From Rubrivivax sp. (GTDB taxonomy: Bacteria; Pseudomonadota; Gammaproteobacteria; Burkholderiales; Burkholderiaceae_C): a DNA stretch of 64,000 nt. The DNA lies in the NCBI GenBank assembly GCA_022842595.1, contig JALHPF010000020.1, positions 41,425 through 105,424 of the forward strand, read 5' to 3'. Both the position numbers and the translations under genes were made by a program. Positions 18,431 to 27,946 of this stretch are shown in pieces. Position 1 is the first letter of the stretch, and each line of letters opens with the position of its first letter. A model generated the notes under the pieces. That model was not told the origin of the DNA and ran no database searches. It worked only from the letters and a program-made list of their open reading frames with translations.

Positions 18431-20773
18431 TCACTCGCCCTTCAGATTGCTCAGCGACTCGCCCGTGGTCGCGTTCTCGCTCATCACCAGGCCTTCGCTC
18501 ATGACGAGGCCTTCGCTCATCACCAGGCCTTCGCTCATCACGAGGCCCTCGCTCATCACCAGGCCTTCGCTCATGACGAGGCCCTCGCTCATCACCAGGC
18601 CGCTGGCCAGCAACTGGCCGCTCCCGCTGAGCAGCCATGACGACAGCGTCGGGGTCAGGGTGAAGATGCCGGTCTTGCCGACGAAGGAACTGCTGCCCAG
18701 CAAGCCGGTGGCCAGTGTCACACCCGGGGTCAGCAAGCTCGTGGTGGACATGTAGGTCATGGTCATGCGCTGCGGGAAGCGGTTGGCGACGATGCCCGTG
18801 CCCGACCAGAAGACAGGCTCGGTCCAGACGGCGAAGTCTGAAGCCCAGCCCAGGCGCGGGTCCCAGATCGGCTGGTGGGTGTTGAACAACTTGTCGCCGG
18901 TGGCGATGTGGTGGCCGCCGACGATGGCGATGCGCGACCAGTTGAAGCTGGTCCCGGCCACGGTGGAACTGCGTGCCGTGGGCAGGCTCTTGCCCGTGGC
19001 CAGTAGCGAGGTGGTTCCCGCAACCAGGGTGCCGGCAGTGATGGCGGTGCCGATGTCGGTGCGCAGGCTCTGCGCCAGGCGAACCGCGCCTTCCAGGTTC
19101 AGCTGGCCGGCACCCTGTTCCACGAGGGTCTGGTTGGCCAGGGGTTGCGCGGTGTATTGCAGGATGGCCTTGACCAGGGGTGGCGTCAGGCCTGGGTTGG
19201 CCTGCAGCAGCACGGCGACGGCACCCGCGACGGCCGGTGCCGCCACCGACGTGCCGCTGAGCATGATCAGGCGTTGCGCATAGGTCGTGGGGCCGCCGGC
19301 TGCGGTCACCAGCAGCGGGGCATAGGTCGTCAGGTAGTTGGCGGTGGGGCTTGTGCTGGACGCCTTGGTCGAATTCGCGCCGATGACGCGGTTGCCCGGG
19401 GCCACCAGGTCGGGCTTGACGACATTGTCATACCACTTCCAGGTGCCCATGTCCAAGGCGGCGCGGGTGGGCCCACGTGAGCTGAACATCGTCACGCTGT
19501 CGTCGGCACGGGCGTTCGTGCTCTTGAAGTTGACGGCGCCCACGGTGATGACGGTCGGGTCGTTGCCGGGCGAGGCCACCGAGCCATAAACCTGCTTCAG
19601 GGCGCTGTTCAGTCCGTAGTTGCCGGCAGCCACCACCACGGTGATGCCCATCGCCGTGGCCGCGCGCACGGCGTGGCACAGCGGGTCGTAATCCCAGGGG
19701 TCGGAGGAATCGGCCGCCAGGCTGATGTTCATCACGCGGATGTTCAGGCTGCGGGCGTTGTAGATCACCCAGTTGATGCCTTCTAGTGCGTCGCTGACGG
19801 TGCCCGTACCGTTGTCGCCGAGCACCCGCACGTCGTACAGGTTGGCATTGGGCGCGATGCCGGTGCTGTCGGGCGTCTGGTAGAAGGCGCGGCCGGCCGC
19901 GACCGAGGCCACATGGGTGCCATGGCCGTACGGGTCCTGCGTCAGATCGCCGGCAGCGTTGATCTTGGTGTCGTAGGCCGACAGCTCGGTGCTGCCCGGC
20001 CGCAGCGAGCTGCTGGTGGCCACGGTGCCGTTGCTCCAGTTGGCGACGTCGGCCTTCAGCATCGACACGCTTTTCAGCACGCGGCTGGTACCGGCCGCAT
20101 TCTTGAAGCTGCGGTGCGCCGCCATGACGCCCGAGTCGAGGATGGCGATGCCCACGCCCGTACCGTCCAGGCCGCTGTAGCTGGTGGCACTGCTGTAGGT
20201 GCGAACGCTGGCGTGCTGGGTGCCGGTGATGGCCTCGACCGTGCTGGCCGTGCTTTGGGTGTCGCGGTTGGGCGAGATCGAGACGACATCGTCGAGCTTG
20301 GCCACCTTTCGCACGCTGCGCGCGGGCAGCACCACGGTCATCGTCTTGAAGGCTGCATGCACGGCCTGCACCGTGCCGCCCAGGCGTTCGATGTCGGCGC
20401 GCAGCTCGGTCAACTCGGCGTCGTCGGCGTCGCTGGTGACGATGACCTGCACCATGCGCGTGCCGCGCAGTTCCTTCGCCCAGCGGCCCTTCTTCTTGTC
20501 CTTCTTCGGCTTGCTGGTGGCCTCGCCGGTGGCGTCGTCCACTTCCTCGGCCAGATCGGGCGAGATGCGGTGGCGCACACCGGCCTTCTTGCCTTTCGCG
20601 CCCTTGCCCGGGCCGGCCGTGCTGCCGGTGGACCGGTCCATGGCCAGGCTGGCCCCGGTGTTCGCGGGCGCCGTGCCAGCGACCTGGGCCAGCAGCGGGG
20701 CAGGCAGCGCCAGCGCGAGCGACAGCATCGAGGGCAACACGCGGCGGGACAAGAAGCTGGCAATGGGTTTCAT
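18431..20773 (-). CDS. Exported subtilisin-like S8 peptidase with C-terminal GLVMSE hexapeptide repeats
   Basis: The 780-residue protein has a signal peptide (residues 1-30, ending LLAQV), then a basic linker with K-rich segments. A propeptide-like region covers about residues 100-175 (VQVIVTSDADDAELTELR). The peptidase domain carries the triad in AILDSGVMAAH (Asp213), GHGTHVASVAAG (His284) and LSGTSVAAPAVAG (Ser509). The C-terminal 190 residues include a Ser/Thr/Gly-rich region and seven consecutive GLVMSE hexapeptides (about residues 723-764), followed by NATTGESLSNLKGE. The repeats are encoded by a near-perfect 18-base tandem array. It is probably secreted; substrate unknown. There is no PEP-CTERM or autotransporter barrel. 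Confidence 0.9.
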   Translation of the reverse strand: MKPIASFLSRRVLPSMLSLALALPAPLLAQVAGTAPANTGASLAMDRSTGSTAGPGKGAKGKKAGVRHRISPDLAEEVDDATGEATSKPKKDKKKGRWAKELRGTRMVQVIVTSDADDAELTELRADIERLGGTVQAVHAAFKTMTVVLPARSVRKVAKLDDVVSISPNRDTQSTASTVEAITGTQHASVRTYSSATSYSGLDGTGVGIAILDSGVMAAHRSFKNAAGTSRVLKSVSMLKADVANWSNGTVATSSSLRPGSTELSAYDTKINAAGDLTQDPYGHGTHVASVAAGRAFYQTPDSTGIAPNANLYDVRVLGDNGTGTVSDALEGINWVIYNARSLNIRVMNISLAADSSDPWDYDPLCHAVRAATAMGITVVVAAGNYGLNSALKQVYGSVASPGNDPTVITVGAVNFKSTNARADDSVTMFSSRGPTRAALDMGTWKWYDNVVKPDLVAPGNRVIGANSTKASSTSPTANYLTTYAPLLVTAAGGPTTYAQRLIMLSGTSVAAPAVAGAVAVLLQANPGLTPPLVKAILQYTAQPLANQTLVEQGAGQLNLEGAVRLAQSLRTDIGTAITAGTLVAGTTSLLATGKSLPTARSSTVAGTSFNWSRIAIVGGHHIATGDKLFNTHQPIWDPRLGWASDFAVWTEPVFWSGTGIVANRFPQRMTMTYMSTTSLLTPGVTLATGLLGSSSFVGKTGIFTLTPTLSSWLLSGSGQLLASGLVMSEGLVMSEGLVMSEGLVMSEGLVMSEGLVMSEGLVMSENATTGESLSNLKGE
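18480..18605 (-). repeat. 18-bp in-frame tandem repeat (7 units) in the subtilase gene
   Basis: Seven head-to-tail units of 18 bases, plus-strand form CTCATCACCAGGCCTTCG with CTCATGACGAGGCCCTCG variants, encode GLVMSE on the minus strand. The variable positions alternate between two synonymous forms (CACCAG/GACGAG, TTCG/CTCG). This suggests duplication of a two-unit block as well as single units. The last unit (18588-18605) is degenerate after 14 bases. Copy number could vary between strains without breaking the frame. Confidence 0.9.
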
Positions 20774-21146
20774 CTGGCGCTACCTTTGAACTTCGGGTGG
20801 AACATTCACCCGCGGTTTTTGATGGCCGAATGGTAGGGGCCAATGGAATCCAATTGTTAATTGCCAGATGCGCGTTTTGGCGTGAACCTGTAAAACGTCA
20901 CAAACAGTACAGAAAACCCGGTCAGTTCGTGGAATCGATACGAACCTTGGCCGTAGAGACCATATGAATCAACCACTTGGGGCGTTCCGCGTGCATGATT
21001 CATGCGAACTGAAGAAATCCTCAGATCGCAGTATCAAGTTCCGAAAGCTCTTGCCGATAACCCCCGGAAGGGGCGCGTCAATACTCCGCCTGAGTTCCAC
21101 TCAAACCCGCGTCCGCGGGTTTCGAATATGGCCCCGCGCGTGCGGT
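20774..21146. other. 373-bp intergenic region upstream of the subtilase gene
   Basis: No convincing gene lies here. A 69-codon plus-strand frame (20964-21173) has no family resemblance and no ribosome site. The region is less GC-rich than its surroundings around 20830-20960 (poly-A/T segments such as TTGTTAATTG), as expected for the promoter region of the minus-strand subtilase gene, but I could not place a clear -35/-10 pair. The right end holds the hairpin listed at 21103-21122. Confidence 0.5.
21103..21122. terminator. Perfect 9-bp palindrome, possible terminator of the minus-strand gene at 21147
   Basis: AAACCCGCG and CGCGGGTTT are separated by two bases. The structure sits 25 bases beyond the stop of the 502-residue minus-strand gene. 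Either strand ends in GGGTTT, so only a three-base T-run follows. It could be a weak bidirectional terminator or a protein-binding palindrome. Confidence 0.4.
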
Positions 21147-22655
21147 TCAGTGGGGGACTTCGACGCGCTCTAGCTGAACGCGGGCCACCGTCAGGTGGTT
21201 GGCCGAAGCCTGCAGCACCAGGTGCAGCGCGATGCCCGGGTGCCCCGGCACATGCTGCAGCAGCAGGTGGTAGGCGCCCAGGCTGATGGCGGCGTCGGGC
21301 CGCGTTGCGCCGAAGCCCAGGGCGCGTGCCACATCCACCATCTCGGCCATGAGCAGCGCGCCTTGTTGCGCCAGGCGCTCGCCCGTCGGTGTACCCCCGG
21401 CGTGGGCCAGAGGCTGCAGGTTGTGGGTGTCGAACACACAGACGCTGACCACGCCGCGGATGCCCAGGCAGCGGTCGGCGTAGTTCTGCCAGCGCGCGGT
21501 GCCGGGCATGGGCATCGGCATGGGCGTCATGGCCACGGGCGGCGGCGTGGCGGCCGCAGCGGCCGTGGGCGGGCGCAGCTGCGCGCCGCGCTGCGCAAAG
21601 CCCGAAGGCAATTCGGCAGCGGGCGTGTGCGTCGTCGTGGCGCGGGCCACCGGCACCCCGCCAGGCTGGCCAGCGACCGTGGCCGCGGCGGGTGGGAACG
21701 CCTCGATAGGGGGGAAAGCCATGGCCGGGGCGACGGGCGCGCTGGCCACCGGCGCTGCCGGGGCAGGCGCAGCGCCGGGCGGCGGCAGGCCGGCGTCGAA
21801 CCGCACCAGCGGGTCCAGGCCCATCGGCTGGGTTTCGGCCTCGGTCGACGGCACGGCCGGGCGCGGTACCACCTGGGCGATGTCGGGGTGCAGGCCGCGC
21901 CGGCCCGCCGGTGCGCCGTGCAGGCGGTTCCAGGCGCCGGCGATGTAGGCCCACACCTGTCGCGGCTTGGCTGCGCGCGGTGCCACGTGAACGGCCACCG
22001 GGCTGCCCGCCGACAGCTGCGCGCCCTGTGTGGCCAGCGTTGCGTTGCCGGCAAGGGGCACCAGCAGCAGTTCGCGGTTCGGCCACAGGCCGCGGGCCAT
22101 CTGTTCGTGCAGCGGATGCAGGGCGTTGGTGACGGCGTGCAGCGGCATGTCGCCGACCAGCAACACGCCCAGCTGGCTGTAGGCCAGAAGCACCCGCGCG
22201 ACTTGCTGGCGCGCCGGTCCGTCGGCATTGATGTCGGTGGAGTAGACACGCAGGTGGCTGCCGTCGGCCAGCGGCACCTCGACGAACTGCAGCACCGCCA
22301 ACGCCAGGCCATGCCCCTGCCTCCGCACCGACAAGCGCTGCACCCGCGCCCCGGCCGACCCGGCCAGGCTACCCAGCAGCCGCAGCGACCCGCTGGAGCC
22401 GATGTCGTGCAGCGCCATGAACTCGCTGGCCTGGGCCTGGAATTCACGCTGCAAAGCACTGGCCACGTCGCCGGTGATGAAGAGTTCGACCTGGTCTTCG
22501 GCGATGCGCCGGCCGACGTCGCCCTGGCCGCCCAGGTAGGCGTCGCGGTCGCCGACGATCTGCGTGGCTGGTGCGCCCAGGTCGGCCAGCGGCGCGATGC
22601 GTTGGGTGTCGGCCCAGGCCGAGGCGGGAACGTGCGTGTCGCGGGGGCGGTTCAT
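21147..22655 (-). CDS. Unrecognised 502-residue protein with a possible roadblock/LC7-like C-terminal domain
   Basis: I do not recognise this protein. Starting at ATG 22655 (MNRPRDTHVPASAWADTQ), it has an N-terminal alpha/beta region with IGSSGSLRLLGSLAG and LQFVEVPLADGSHLRVYSTD, and a central section with RELLLVPLAGNATL. A long Pro/Ala-rich linker (about residues 265-385) leads to a compact C-terminal domain of about 110 residues: WQNYADRCLGIRGVVSVCVF, ALLMAEMVDVARALGF, ISLGAYHLLLQHVPGHPGI. That pattern of strand-helix-strand with a small hydrophobic core resembles roadblock/LC7 proteins, but this is only an impression. It is divergent from nadB. The open frame continues upstream to 23327, antisense to nadB, and was not used. 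Confidence 0.7.
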   Translation of the reverse strand: MNRPRDTHVPASAWADTQRIAPLADLGAPATQIVGDRDAYLGGQGDVGRRIAEDQVELFITGDVASALQREFQAQASEFMALHDIGSSGSLRLLGSLAGSAGARVQRLSVRRQGHGLALAVLQFVEVPLADGSHLRVYSTDINADGPARQQVARVLLAYSQLGVLLVGDMPLHAVTNALHPLHEQMARGLWPNRELLLVPLAGNATLATQGAQLSAGSPVAVHVAPRAAKPRQVWAYIAGAWNRLHGAPAGRRGLHPDIAQVVPRPAVPSTEAETQPMGLDPLVRFDAGLPPPGAAPAPAAPVASAPVAPAMAFPPIEAFPPAAATVAGQPGGVPVARATTTHTPAAELPSGFAQRGAQLRPPTAAAAATPPPVAMTPMPMPMPGTARWQNYADRCLGIRGVVSVCVFDTHNLQPLAHAGGTPTGERLAQQGALLMAEMVDVARALGFGATRPDAAISLGAYHLLLQHVPGHPGIALHLVLQASANHLTVARVQLERVEVPH

Positions 22656-22827
22656 GGTCGGCAAGTCTCCCTGCGGGAACTGGCGTGCGCCATCCCCAGC
22701 GTTGTGTTTCATCATAGGCGTCGATTGCCAGTGAGGGCATAGCCGAACGGCCAGGGGCGATGCCGCCCGCTCCGTAGAATCGGCAGGTTCAGCCAAACCC
22801 TGGGCCCCGGGCCCGAAGAAAACCCCG

Positions 22828-24462
22828 ATGGGCGAGACAACTTCCTCGAAACAAGCCGCGCCGGTCGTGGTGGTGGGTGCCGGTCTGGGGGGCTTGGCGG
22901 TGGCCTTGCAGCTGGCCGACACCCTGCCCGTGATCGTTCTCGCCAAGCGTTCGCTGAGCGAAAGCGCCACCGCCTGGGCCCAGGGCGGCATCGTGGGCGT
23001 GCTGGGCACCGACGACAGCATCGACAGCCATGTGCGCGACACCCAGGATGCCGGCGCAGGGCTCGTCGACGAACACACGGCACGCTTCATTGCCGAGAAC
23101 AGCGCCGCCGCCATCCAGTGGCTGGTCGATGCCGGTGTGCCTTTTTCGGCTGATCCCACCGGCCCGCTGGGGCTGCATCTCACGCGCGAGGGCGGCCACG
23201 CGGTGCGCCGCATCGCGCACGCCGCCGATGCCACCGGCAAGGCCATCCACGACGCCCTGCTCGACCGCGCCCGCGCCCACCCGAACATCACCCTGCACGA
23301 ACGCTGGGTGGCGGTCGACGTGGTCACCTCGCGCCACCTGAAGAAGAAGGAGCCGCCGCGCTGCTACGGCGTCTATGCGCTCGACATGGACGCCCGGCGC
23401 GTGGAGACCCTGCCGGCCTCGGCCGTGGTGCTGGCCACCGGCGGCGTCGGCAAGGTCTACCGCTACACCAGCAACCCCGACACCGCCACCGGCGACGGCA
23501 TTGCCATGGCCTGGCGCGCGGGCTGCCGGGTGGCGAACATGGAATTCATCCAGTTCCACCCGACCTGCCTGTACCACCCGCAGGAACGCAGCTTTCTCAT
23601 CACCGAGGCGCTGCGCGGCGAGGGCGCGTACCTCACCTTGCCGAGTCTGGGGCCGGGTGACCCCGGGGGCACGCGCTTCATGCCGGCTCACGACGAGCGG
23701 CTGGAACTGGCGCCGCGGGACATCGTGGCGCGGGCGATCGACTTCGAGATGAAGAAGCATGGCCTCGACCATGTCTGGCTCGACGCGCGTCACCTGGGCG
23801 AGCCGTTCCTGAAGGAACACTTTCCCACGATCCACGCACGCTGCCTGCAGCTGGGCATCGACATCGCCCGCCAGCCGATCCCGGTGGTGCCGGCGGCGCA
23901 CTACACCTGCGGCGGCGTCGTCACCGACCTCGATGGCCGCACCGACCTACCCGGCCTGTACGCGGTGGGCGAGACCACGTACACCGGCCTGCACGGCGCC
24001 AACCGGCTGGCCAGCAATTCGCTGCTGGAATGCGTGGTGCTGGGCCGTACCTGCGCCGAGCAGATCCTGCGCAGCACGCCGGAAACGCTGCCGCGGCTGC
24101 CGGCCTGGGACGAAAGCCAGGTCGAGGACGCCGACGAGCAGGTGGTGATCTCGCACAACTGGGACGAACTACGCCTGCTGATGTGGAATTACGTGGGCAT
24201 CGTGCGCACCACCAAGCGGCTGGAGCGTGCCTTGCACCGCATCAAGCTGCTGCGCGACGAGATCGACGAGTACTACCGCAACTTCCGCGTCAACCGCGAC
24301 CTGCTGGAGCTGCGCAACCTGGTGGTCTGCGCCGAACTCATCGTTCGTTCGGCCCTGCGCCGCCACGAAAGCCGCGGCCTGCACTTCAGCCGCGACTTCC
24401 CGAACACGCTGCCGGTGAGCTTTCCGACGGTGCTCACGCGCCCTGCGCGCAGCGGCAAGTAG
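22828..24462 (+). CDS. nadB: L-aspartate oxidase
   Basis: The 544-residue flavoenzyme oxidises aspartate to iminoaspartate, the first step of NAD synthesis from aspartate. The FAD-binding start [18 protein letters not shown], the [16 protein letters not shown] motif, [12 protein letters not shown] with its substrate-binding His, [12 protein letters not shown] and [25 protein letters not shown] (in part) mark the family. The C-terminal helical domain ([22 protein letters not shown]) is complete. Its product partner NadA is encoded 2.3 kb downstream on the other strand. nadC was not seen in the window. Confidence 0.96.
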   Translation: MGETTSSKQAAPVVVVGAGLGGLAVALQLADTLPVIVLAKRSLSESATAWAQGGIVGVLGTDDSIDSHVRDTQDAGAGLVDEHTARFIAENSAAAIQWLVDAGVPFSADPTGPLGLHLTREGGHAVRRIAHAADATGKAIHDALLDRARAHPNITLHERWVAVDVVTSRHLKKKEPPRCYGVYALDMDARRVETLPASAVVLATGGVGKVYRYTSNPDTATGDGIAMAWRAGCRVANMEFIQFHPTCLYHPQERSFLITEALRGEGAYLTLPSLGPGDPGGTRFMPAHDERLELAPRDIVARAIDFEMKKHGLDHVWLDARHLGEPFLKEHFPTIHARCLQLGIDIARQPIPVVPAAHYTCGGVVTDLDGRTDLPGLYAVGETTYTGLHGANRLASNSLLECVVLGRTCAEQILRSTPETLPRLPAWDESQVEDADEQVVISHNWDELRLLMWNYVGIVRTTKRLERALHRIKLLRDEIDEYYRNFRVNRDLLELRNLVVCAELIVRSALRRHESRGLHFSRDFPNTLPVSFPTVLTRPARSGK

Positions 24463-24469
24463 CCGAGCT

Positions 24470-24562
24470 GGTTGAGCCAAGCTTCCCGCCACGGAACCGG
24501 CTCTGCCGGGCCGTTGGCGGACGGCCCCCTCGGGGGGTAGCGAGCGCCAGCGAGCTCGGGGG
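24470..24562. repeat. GC-rich intergenic repeat-like element with nested hairpins between nadB and the GGDEF gene
   Basis: The stretch contains GGCCGT-N6-ACGGCC (24509-24526), then CCCCCTCGGGGGG (24525-24537), then AGCGAGCGCCAGCGAGCTCGG. A similar sequence (CCCCCTCGGGGGG followed by AGCGAGC-type arms) recurs between genes in Comamonadaceae and related genomes as I remember them. It sits exactly between two convergent genes and may end both transcripts. No second copy was found in this window. Confidence 0.45.
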
Positions 24563-26344
24563 CTAATTGAACGTGCCGAAATCGGTCATCGGCATCTGCT
24601 CGATGCGTGCGCGACCGCGTGCCTTGGCGCTGTACAGCGCGCGGTCGGCGCGCGACAGCAGCTGTTCGAGCGAACTGCCATGGGTCGGGAAGACCGCGAT
24701 GCCGGCTGAAAAACTGCAACTCGGCAGCTTGCGCCGGCCCATGTCCTGCTGCTGGGCCTGGTAGGCCTCGAGCAGGCGCGTCAACATGGTCTGCGCGCCG
24801 TTGGCGTCGATGTCGGGCATCACGGCCACGAATTCCTCACCACCGTGGCGGCAGACGACGTCGCTGCGCCTGAGCATCTGCGCCAGCAGGGTGGCAAAGC
24901 GCTGCAGCACGGCGTCGCCGGCGTGGTGGCCGTAGGTGTCGTTGAGCAGCTTGAAATGGTCCAGGTCGATCAGCACCACGCACAGGGGTGCAGCCTGGCG
25001 GCGCGCCAGGTCCAGCAGGCCTGGCGCCATCTCGAACAGGTAGCGGCGGTTGTGCAGGCCGGTGAGCGGGTCGCGCAGCGCCTGCTCGCGCAGCCGGGCG
25101 TGCAGCATCTCGGTTTCCAGCACCTGGGCCTGCAGGGCCTCGTTCAGCTGCACGAGGCGGCGGCGGTCGTGTTCGACGCTGCGGTGCGAGTCGCGCGCCA
25201 CGTCGCGTTCACGCTGCGCCTGGGCGAGCTCGTGGTTGGCGCGCAGCGCCAGGTAGCGGGCGCGGGCGCTGCGACCCACCAGCTGCTCGTGGACCTTGTG
25301 CGCACGCCGCACCAGGGCCAGTGCCGCCACGGCGTCGCCCAGCAGCTCGCAGGCGTCGGCGGCGGCATTGAGCAGCTGCATGTATTCGTGGGGCGCGTCC
25401 ACCTGCTGTTGCACGGCGCGTTCCTGCAGCGTGGCTTCGGCCGTGCGGCGGGCGCGGTGGGGGTCTCCTCTGGCCAGCAGGCAGCGGGTCTGCAGCCAGG
25501 CCCAGCACGTCACGCCATCGCCGTTGCCAGCGGCGACCACGGCGCCGCTGTCCAGATAGGCCTGCGCCTCGTCGATCTCACCCACACACAGGTGCGCCAG
25601 GGCCAGCGGGAGGTTCTGGCGCTGGAGCGCATCGGGCGGCAGTTCGGCTTCATGGTCCAGCAGGAAGCCGGCCATCGCGCGCGCCTCGGCCGCCTGGCCG
25701 GCGGCGTGATACGTGAAGATCAGGTTCACGGCCGCAGCGATGACGTTGATGGGCGACAGCGCCTCGCGCGCAGCGCGCAGCGCTTCTTCGCTCAAGGCGC
25801 GTGCATCCTCCAGGTTGAACAGATCCTGGTGGTAGCCGCCGAGGTTGGTCAGGGCGGTTATGCGTGGGCCCTCCAGGCCGCTGGCCTGCGCCGCTTCGAC
25901 CGAGGCATAGAAGTCGCGCAGGGCTTCGTCGACCCGGCCCAGCAGCTTGTACGTGATGGCGCGCGAGTTCAGCGCGACGAAACGTTCGCAGGGGCTGTAG
26001 CCGAGGTCTGGGCGCTGGTCGATGTCGGCCTGCAGCCGTTCCGAGGCTGCCAGGTCGCCTATGTGGCGCAGCTGGATCGCCTTGACTTCGTCGCACAGGG
26101 CCAGGCCGCGCCGGTTGCCGGCCGGACCGTAAAGCCCGCGCGCTCGTTCCAGCGCCTGCAGCCCCAGCCTGACGTCGCCGACACGCACCTCGCCCAGCGC
26201 CACGTGCAGCCAGCCCTCGGCCGCCAGGCGGCCACCGCCAGCGGCCACGGCATGGCCGATCTCGATGGCCTGCAGCGGGTTCAGGTACGCCTGCGCCCAG
26301 GCGACGGCGATACGCTCCGCATCGCTGACGAAGTCTTCAGCCAC
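24563..26344 (-). CDS. TPR-containing diguanylate cyclase (GGDEF)
   Basis: The 593-residue protein has an N-terminal helical region of TPR-like repeats (residues 1-370, for example ALGEVRVGDVRLGLQALERARGLYG) and a coiled-coil (about 370-420, QRERDVARDSHRSVEHDRRR). The GGDEF domain begins at RDPLTGLHNRRYLFE. The active site is GGEEF at residues 501-505, so synthesis of cyclic di-GMP is expected. RRSD at residues 492-495 is the RxxD product-inhibition site. No membrane segment or signal peptide is visible, so it is a cytoplasmic sensor through its TPR part. Its start overlaps the end of the ComFB-family gene by eight bases, so the two are co-translated. Confidence 0.9.
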   Translation of the reverse strand: MAEDFVSDAERIAVAWAQAYLNPLQAIEIGHAVAAGGGRLAAEGWLHVALGEVRVGDVRLGLQALERARGLYGPAGNRRGLALCDEVKAIQLRHIGDLAASERLQADIDQRPDLGYSPCERFVALNSRAITYKLLGRVDEALRDFYASVEAAQASGLEGPRITALTNLGGYHQDLFNLEDARALSEEALRAAREALSPINVIAAAVNLIFTYHAAGQAAEARAMAGFLLDHEAELPPDALQRQNLPLALAHLCVGEIDEAQAYLDSGAVVAAGNGDGVTCWAWLQTRCLLARGDPHRARRTAEATLQERAVQQQVDAPHEYMQLLNAAADACELLGDAVAALALVRRAHKVHEQLVGRSARARYLALRANHELAQAQRERDVARDSHRSVEHDRRRLVQLNEALQAQVLETEMLHARLREQALRDPLTGLHNRRYLFEMAPGLLDLARRQAAPLCVVLIDLDHFKLLNDTYGHHAGDAVLQRFATLLAQMLRRSDVVCRHGGEEFVAVMPDIDANGAQTMLTRLLEAYQAQQQDMGRRKLPSCSFSAGIAVFPTHGSSLEQLLSRADRALYSAKARGRARIEQMPMTDFGTFN

Positions 26345-26627
26345 GGGCGCGCATGGCGGTGCGGGCCTGGACGAAGCCGAAGGCGAAGTCCACGGCCTCC
26401 TGCACCTGCGCGTCGCTCTCGGCGCGCTCGCGCTCGGTGAGGTAGAACGCGAAGTCGACGGCGTGGCGGATGTAGCGCGGCGGCAGGCGGTTCAGCGCCA
26501 CGCAGGCCACGTCGGCCAGCAGTTCGGTGTTCTGGCCGATGCCGGGGTAGGTCTGGGCATGGCGCATCACCGCTTCATGGACGGCGAGTTCGTTGTGGTT
26601 GCGGACAGACGAAAAGTCGGCGGTCAT
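26337..26627 (-). CDS. ComFB family small protein, possible cyclic dinucleotide receptor
   Basis: The 96-residue product matches the ComFB (late competence development) family: VRNHNELAVHEAVMRHA, then LLADVACVALNRLPPRYIRHAVDFAFYL. The core ADVACVALNRLPPRY is the family signature. ComFB homologues in cyanobacteria have been reported as receptors for cyclic di-nucleotides. Here the gene overlaps the downstream diguanylate cyclase by eight bases, which makes a c-di-GMP receptor role plausible. The cysteines of classical ComFB are mostly missing (one Cys remains). nadA lies 112 bases upstream on the same strand. Confidence 0.8.
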   Translation of the reverse strand: MTADFSSVRNHNELAVHEAVMRHAQTYPGIGQNTELLADVACVALNRLPPRYIRHAVDFAFYLTERERAESDAQVQEAVDFAFGFVQARTAMRARG

Positions 26628-26739
26628 GGGGGGCTCTCTCGGCCGCGCCTGCGGCCCGTTGCCCCATTTTCGGCAGCCAGGGCCCGGCCTGTAGCGCCCC
26701 CGGCGCGGCAGGTTTCACGCCGCGAGGCGCTGCGGGCGT

Positions 26740-27876
26740 TCAGGCCGCGCCGATGTTCGGTACGAAGTTCGCCATGCCGGAAGTGCGCGGCTGGGCCACG
26801 GCACCCGGATGGCGCGCCACGAAATCGAGCATGCGCTCGATGCAGCCCAGGGCCTGGCTGCGCGTGGGCTCGGGCACGAACACTTCGCCACGGCCGGCCG
26901 TGCCTGCATGCAGGCAGTCAATGACGCCCTGCAGCCCGTTCATCGCCATCCACGGGCAGTGCGCGCAGCTCTTGCAGGTGGCGCTCTTGCCCGCGGTGGG
27001 GGCTTCGATCAGCGTCTTGCCCGGCGCCAGCTGGCGCATGCGGTGCATCAGGCCGTTGTCGGTGGCCACGATGTAGGTCTGCGCCTTGCCCTTGACGACA
27101 GCGTTCAGCAGCTGGGTGGTGCTGCCCACCACGTCGGCCAGCGCCACCACGCTCTGTGGCGATTCCGGGTGCACCAGCACTTGCGCGCCAGGGTGCTGCT
27201 GCTTGAGCAGGCTGAGTTCCAGGCCCTTGAACTCGTCGTGAACGATGCAGGCGCCGTTCCAGAGCACCATGTCGGCGCCGGTCTGTTCCTGGATGTAGCG
27301 GCCGAGGTGGCGGTCGGGCGCCCACAGGATCTTCTGGCCTTCGGCCTTCAGGTGTTCGACGATGGCCAGGGCGCAGGAGCTCGTCACCATCCAGTCGGCG
27401 CGTGCCTTCACGGCGGCACTGGTGTTGGCGTAGACGACCACCTGGCGGTCGGGGTGGGCGTCGCAGAAGGCCGAAAACTCGTCGGGCGGGCATCCGAGAT
27501 CGAGGCTGCAGGTGGCGTCGAGGTCGGGCATCAGCACACGTTTGTGCGGCGACAGGATCTTGGCGCTCTCGCCCATGAAGCGTACGCCGGCCACCACCAG
27601 GGTCTGGGCCGCATGATCGCGGCCGAAGCGCGCCATTTCCAGCGAATCGGCGACGATGCCGCCCGTTTCCAAAGCCAGGTCCTGAAGGTCGCCGTCGACG
27701 TAGTAGTGGGCGACCAGCACGGCGTTCCGGGCCTTCAGCAGCGCTGCGGCGCGAGTCTTCAGTTCACTGCGCTGCGCCGGTGTCAGCTGCGCAGGCACCT
27801 TGGCCCAGGCCTGCACGGTGCAGCTCTCGCCGCTGCGGTCCTGGCGCGTGAAGTCGTAGAGGGTGTGTTCGCTCAT
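26740..27876 (-). CDS. nadA: Quinolinate synthase
   Basis: The 378-residue 4Fe-4S enzyme condenses iminoaspartate with dihydroxyacetone phosphate to quinolinate. Landmarks are [23 protein letters not shown] (in part), [67 protein letters not shown] and the C-terminal [15 protein letters not shown]. The three cluster cysteines should lie in the ATCSL, SSCA and SCAHC regions. ATG 27876 (MSEHTLYDF) was chosen; the frame continues upstream through the divergent MFS promoter. It supplies the same pathway as nadB but is not in an operon with it. Confidence 0.95.
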   Translation of the reverse strand: MSEHTLYDFTRQDRSGESCTVQAWAKVPAQLTPAQRSELKTRAAALLKARNAVLVAHYYVDGDLQDLALETGGIVADSLEMARFGRDHAAQTLVVAGVRFMGESAKILSPHKRVLMPDLDATCSLDLGCPPDEFSAFCDAHPDRQVVVYANTSAAVKARADWMVTSSCALAIVEHLKAEGQKILWAPDRHLGRYIQEQTGADMVLWNGACIVHDEFKGLELSLLKQQHPGAQVLVHPESPQSVVALADVVGSTTQLLNAVVKGKAQTYIVATDNGLMHRMRQLAPGKTLIEAPTAGKSATCKSCAHCPWMAMNGLQGVIDCLHAGTAGRGEVFVPEPTRSQALGCIERMLDFVARHPGAVAQPRTSGMANFVPNIGAA

Positions 27877-27946
27877 GGCCCGAATGGTACGGCCCCGGCG
27901 CATGCGGTCGCCACGGCTCGCCGCTTGGCCGACTACGATGTGCACC

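Noticed and set aside
18480..18605. Short regular repeats considered as a CRISPR array
   Set aside because: Units are 18 bases with no spacers and are in frame inside a protein.
20964..21173. 69-codon plus-strand frame between two minus-strand genes
   Set aside because: No ribosome site or family resemblance, atypical codon use, and overlap with a hairpin and with the end of the gene at 21147.
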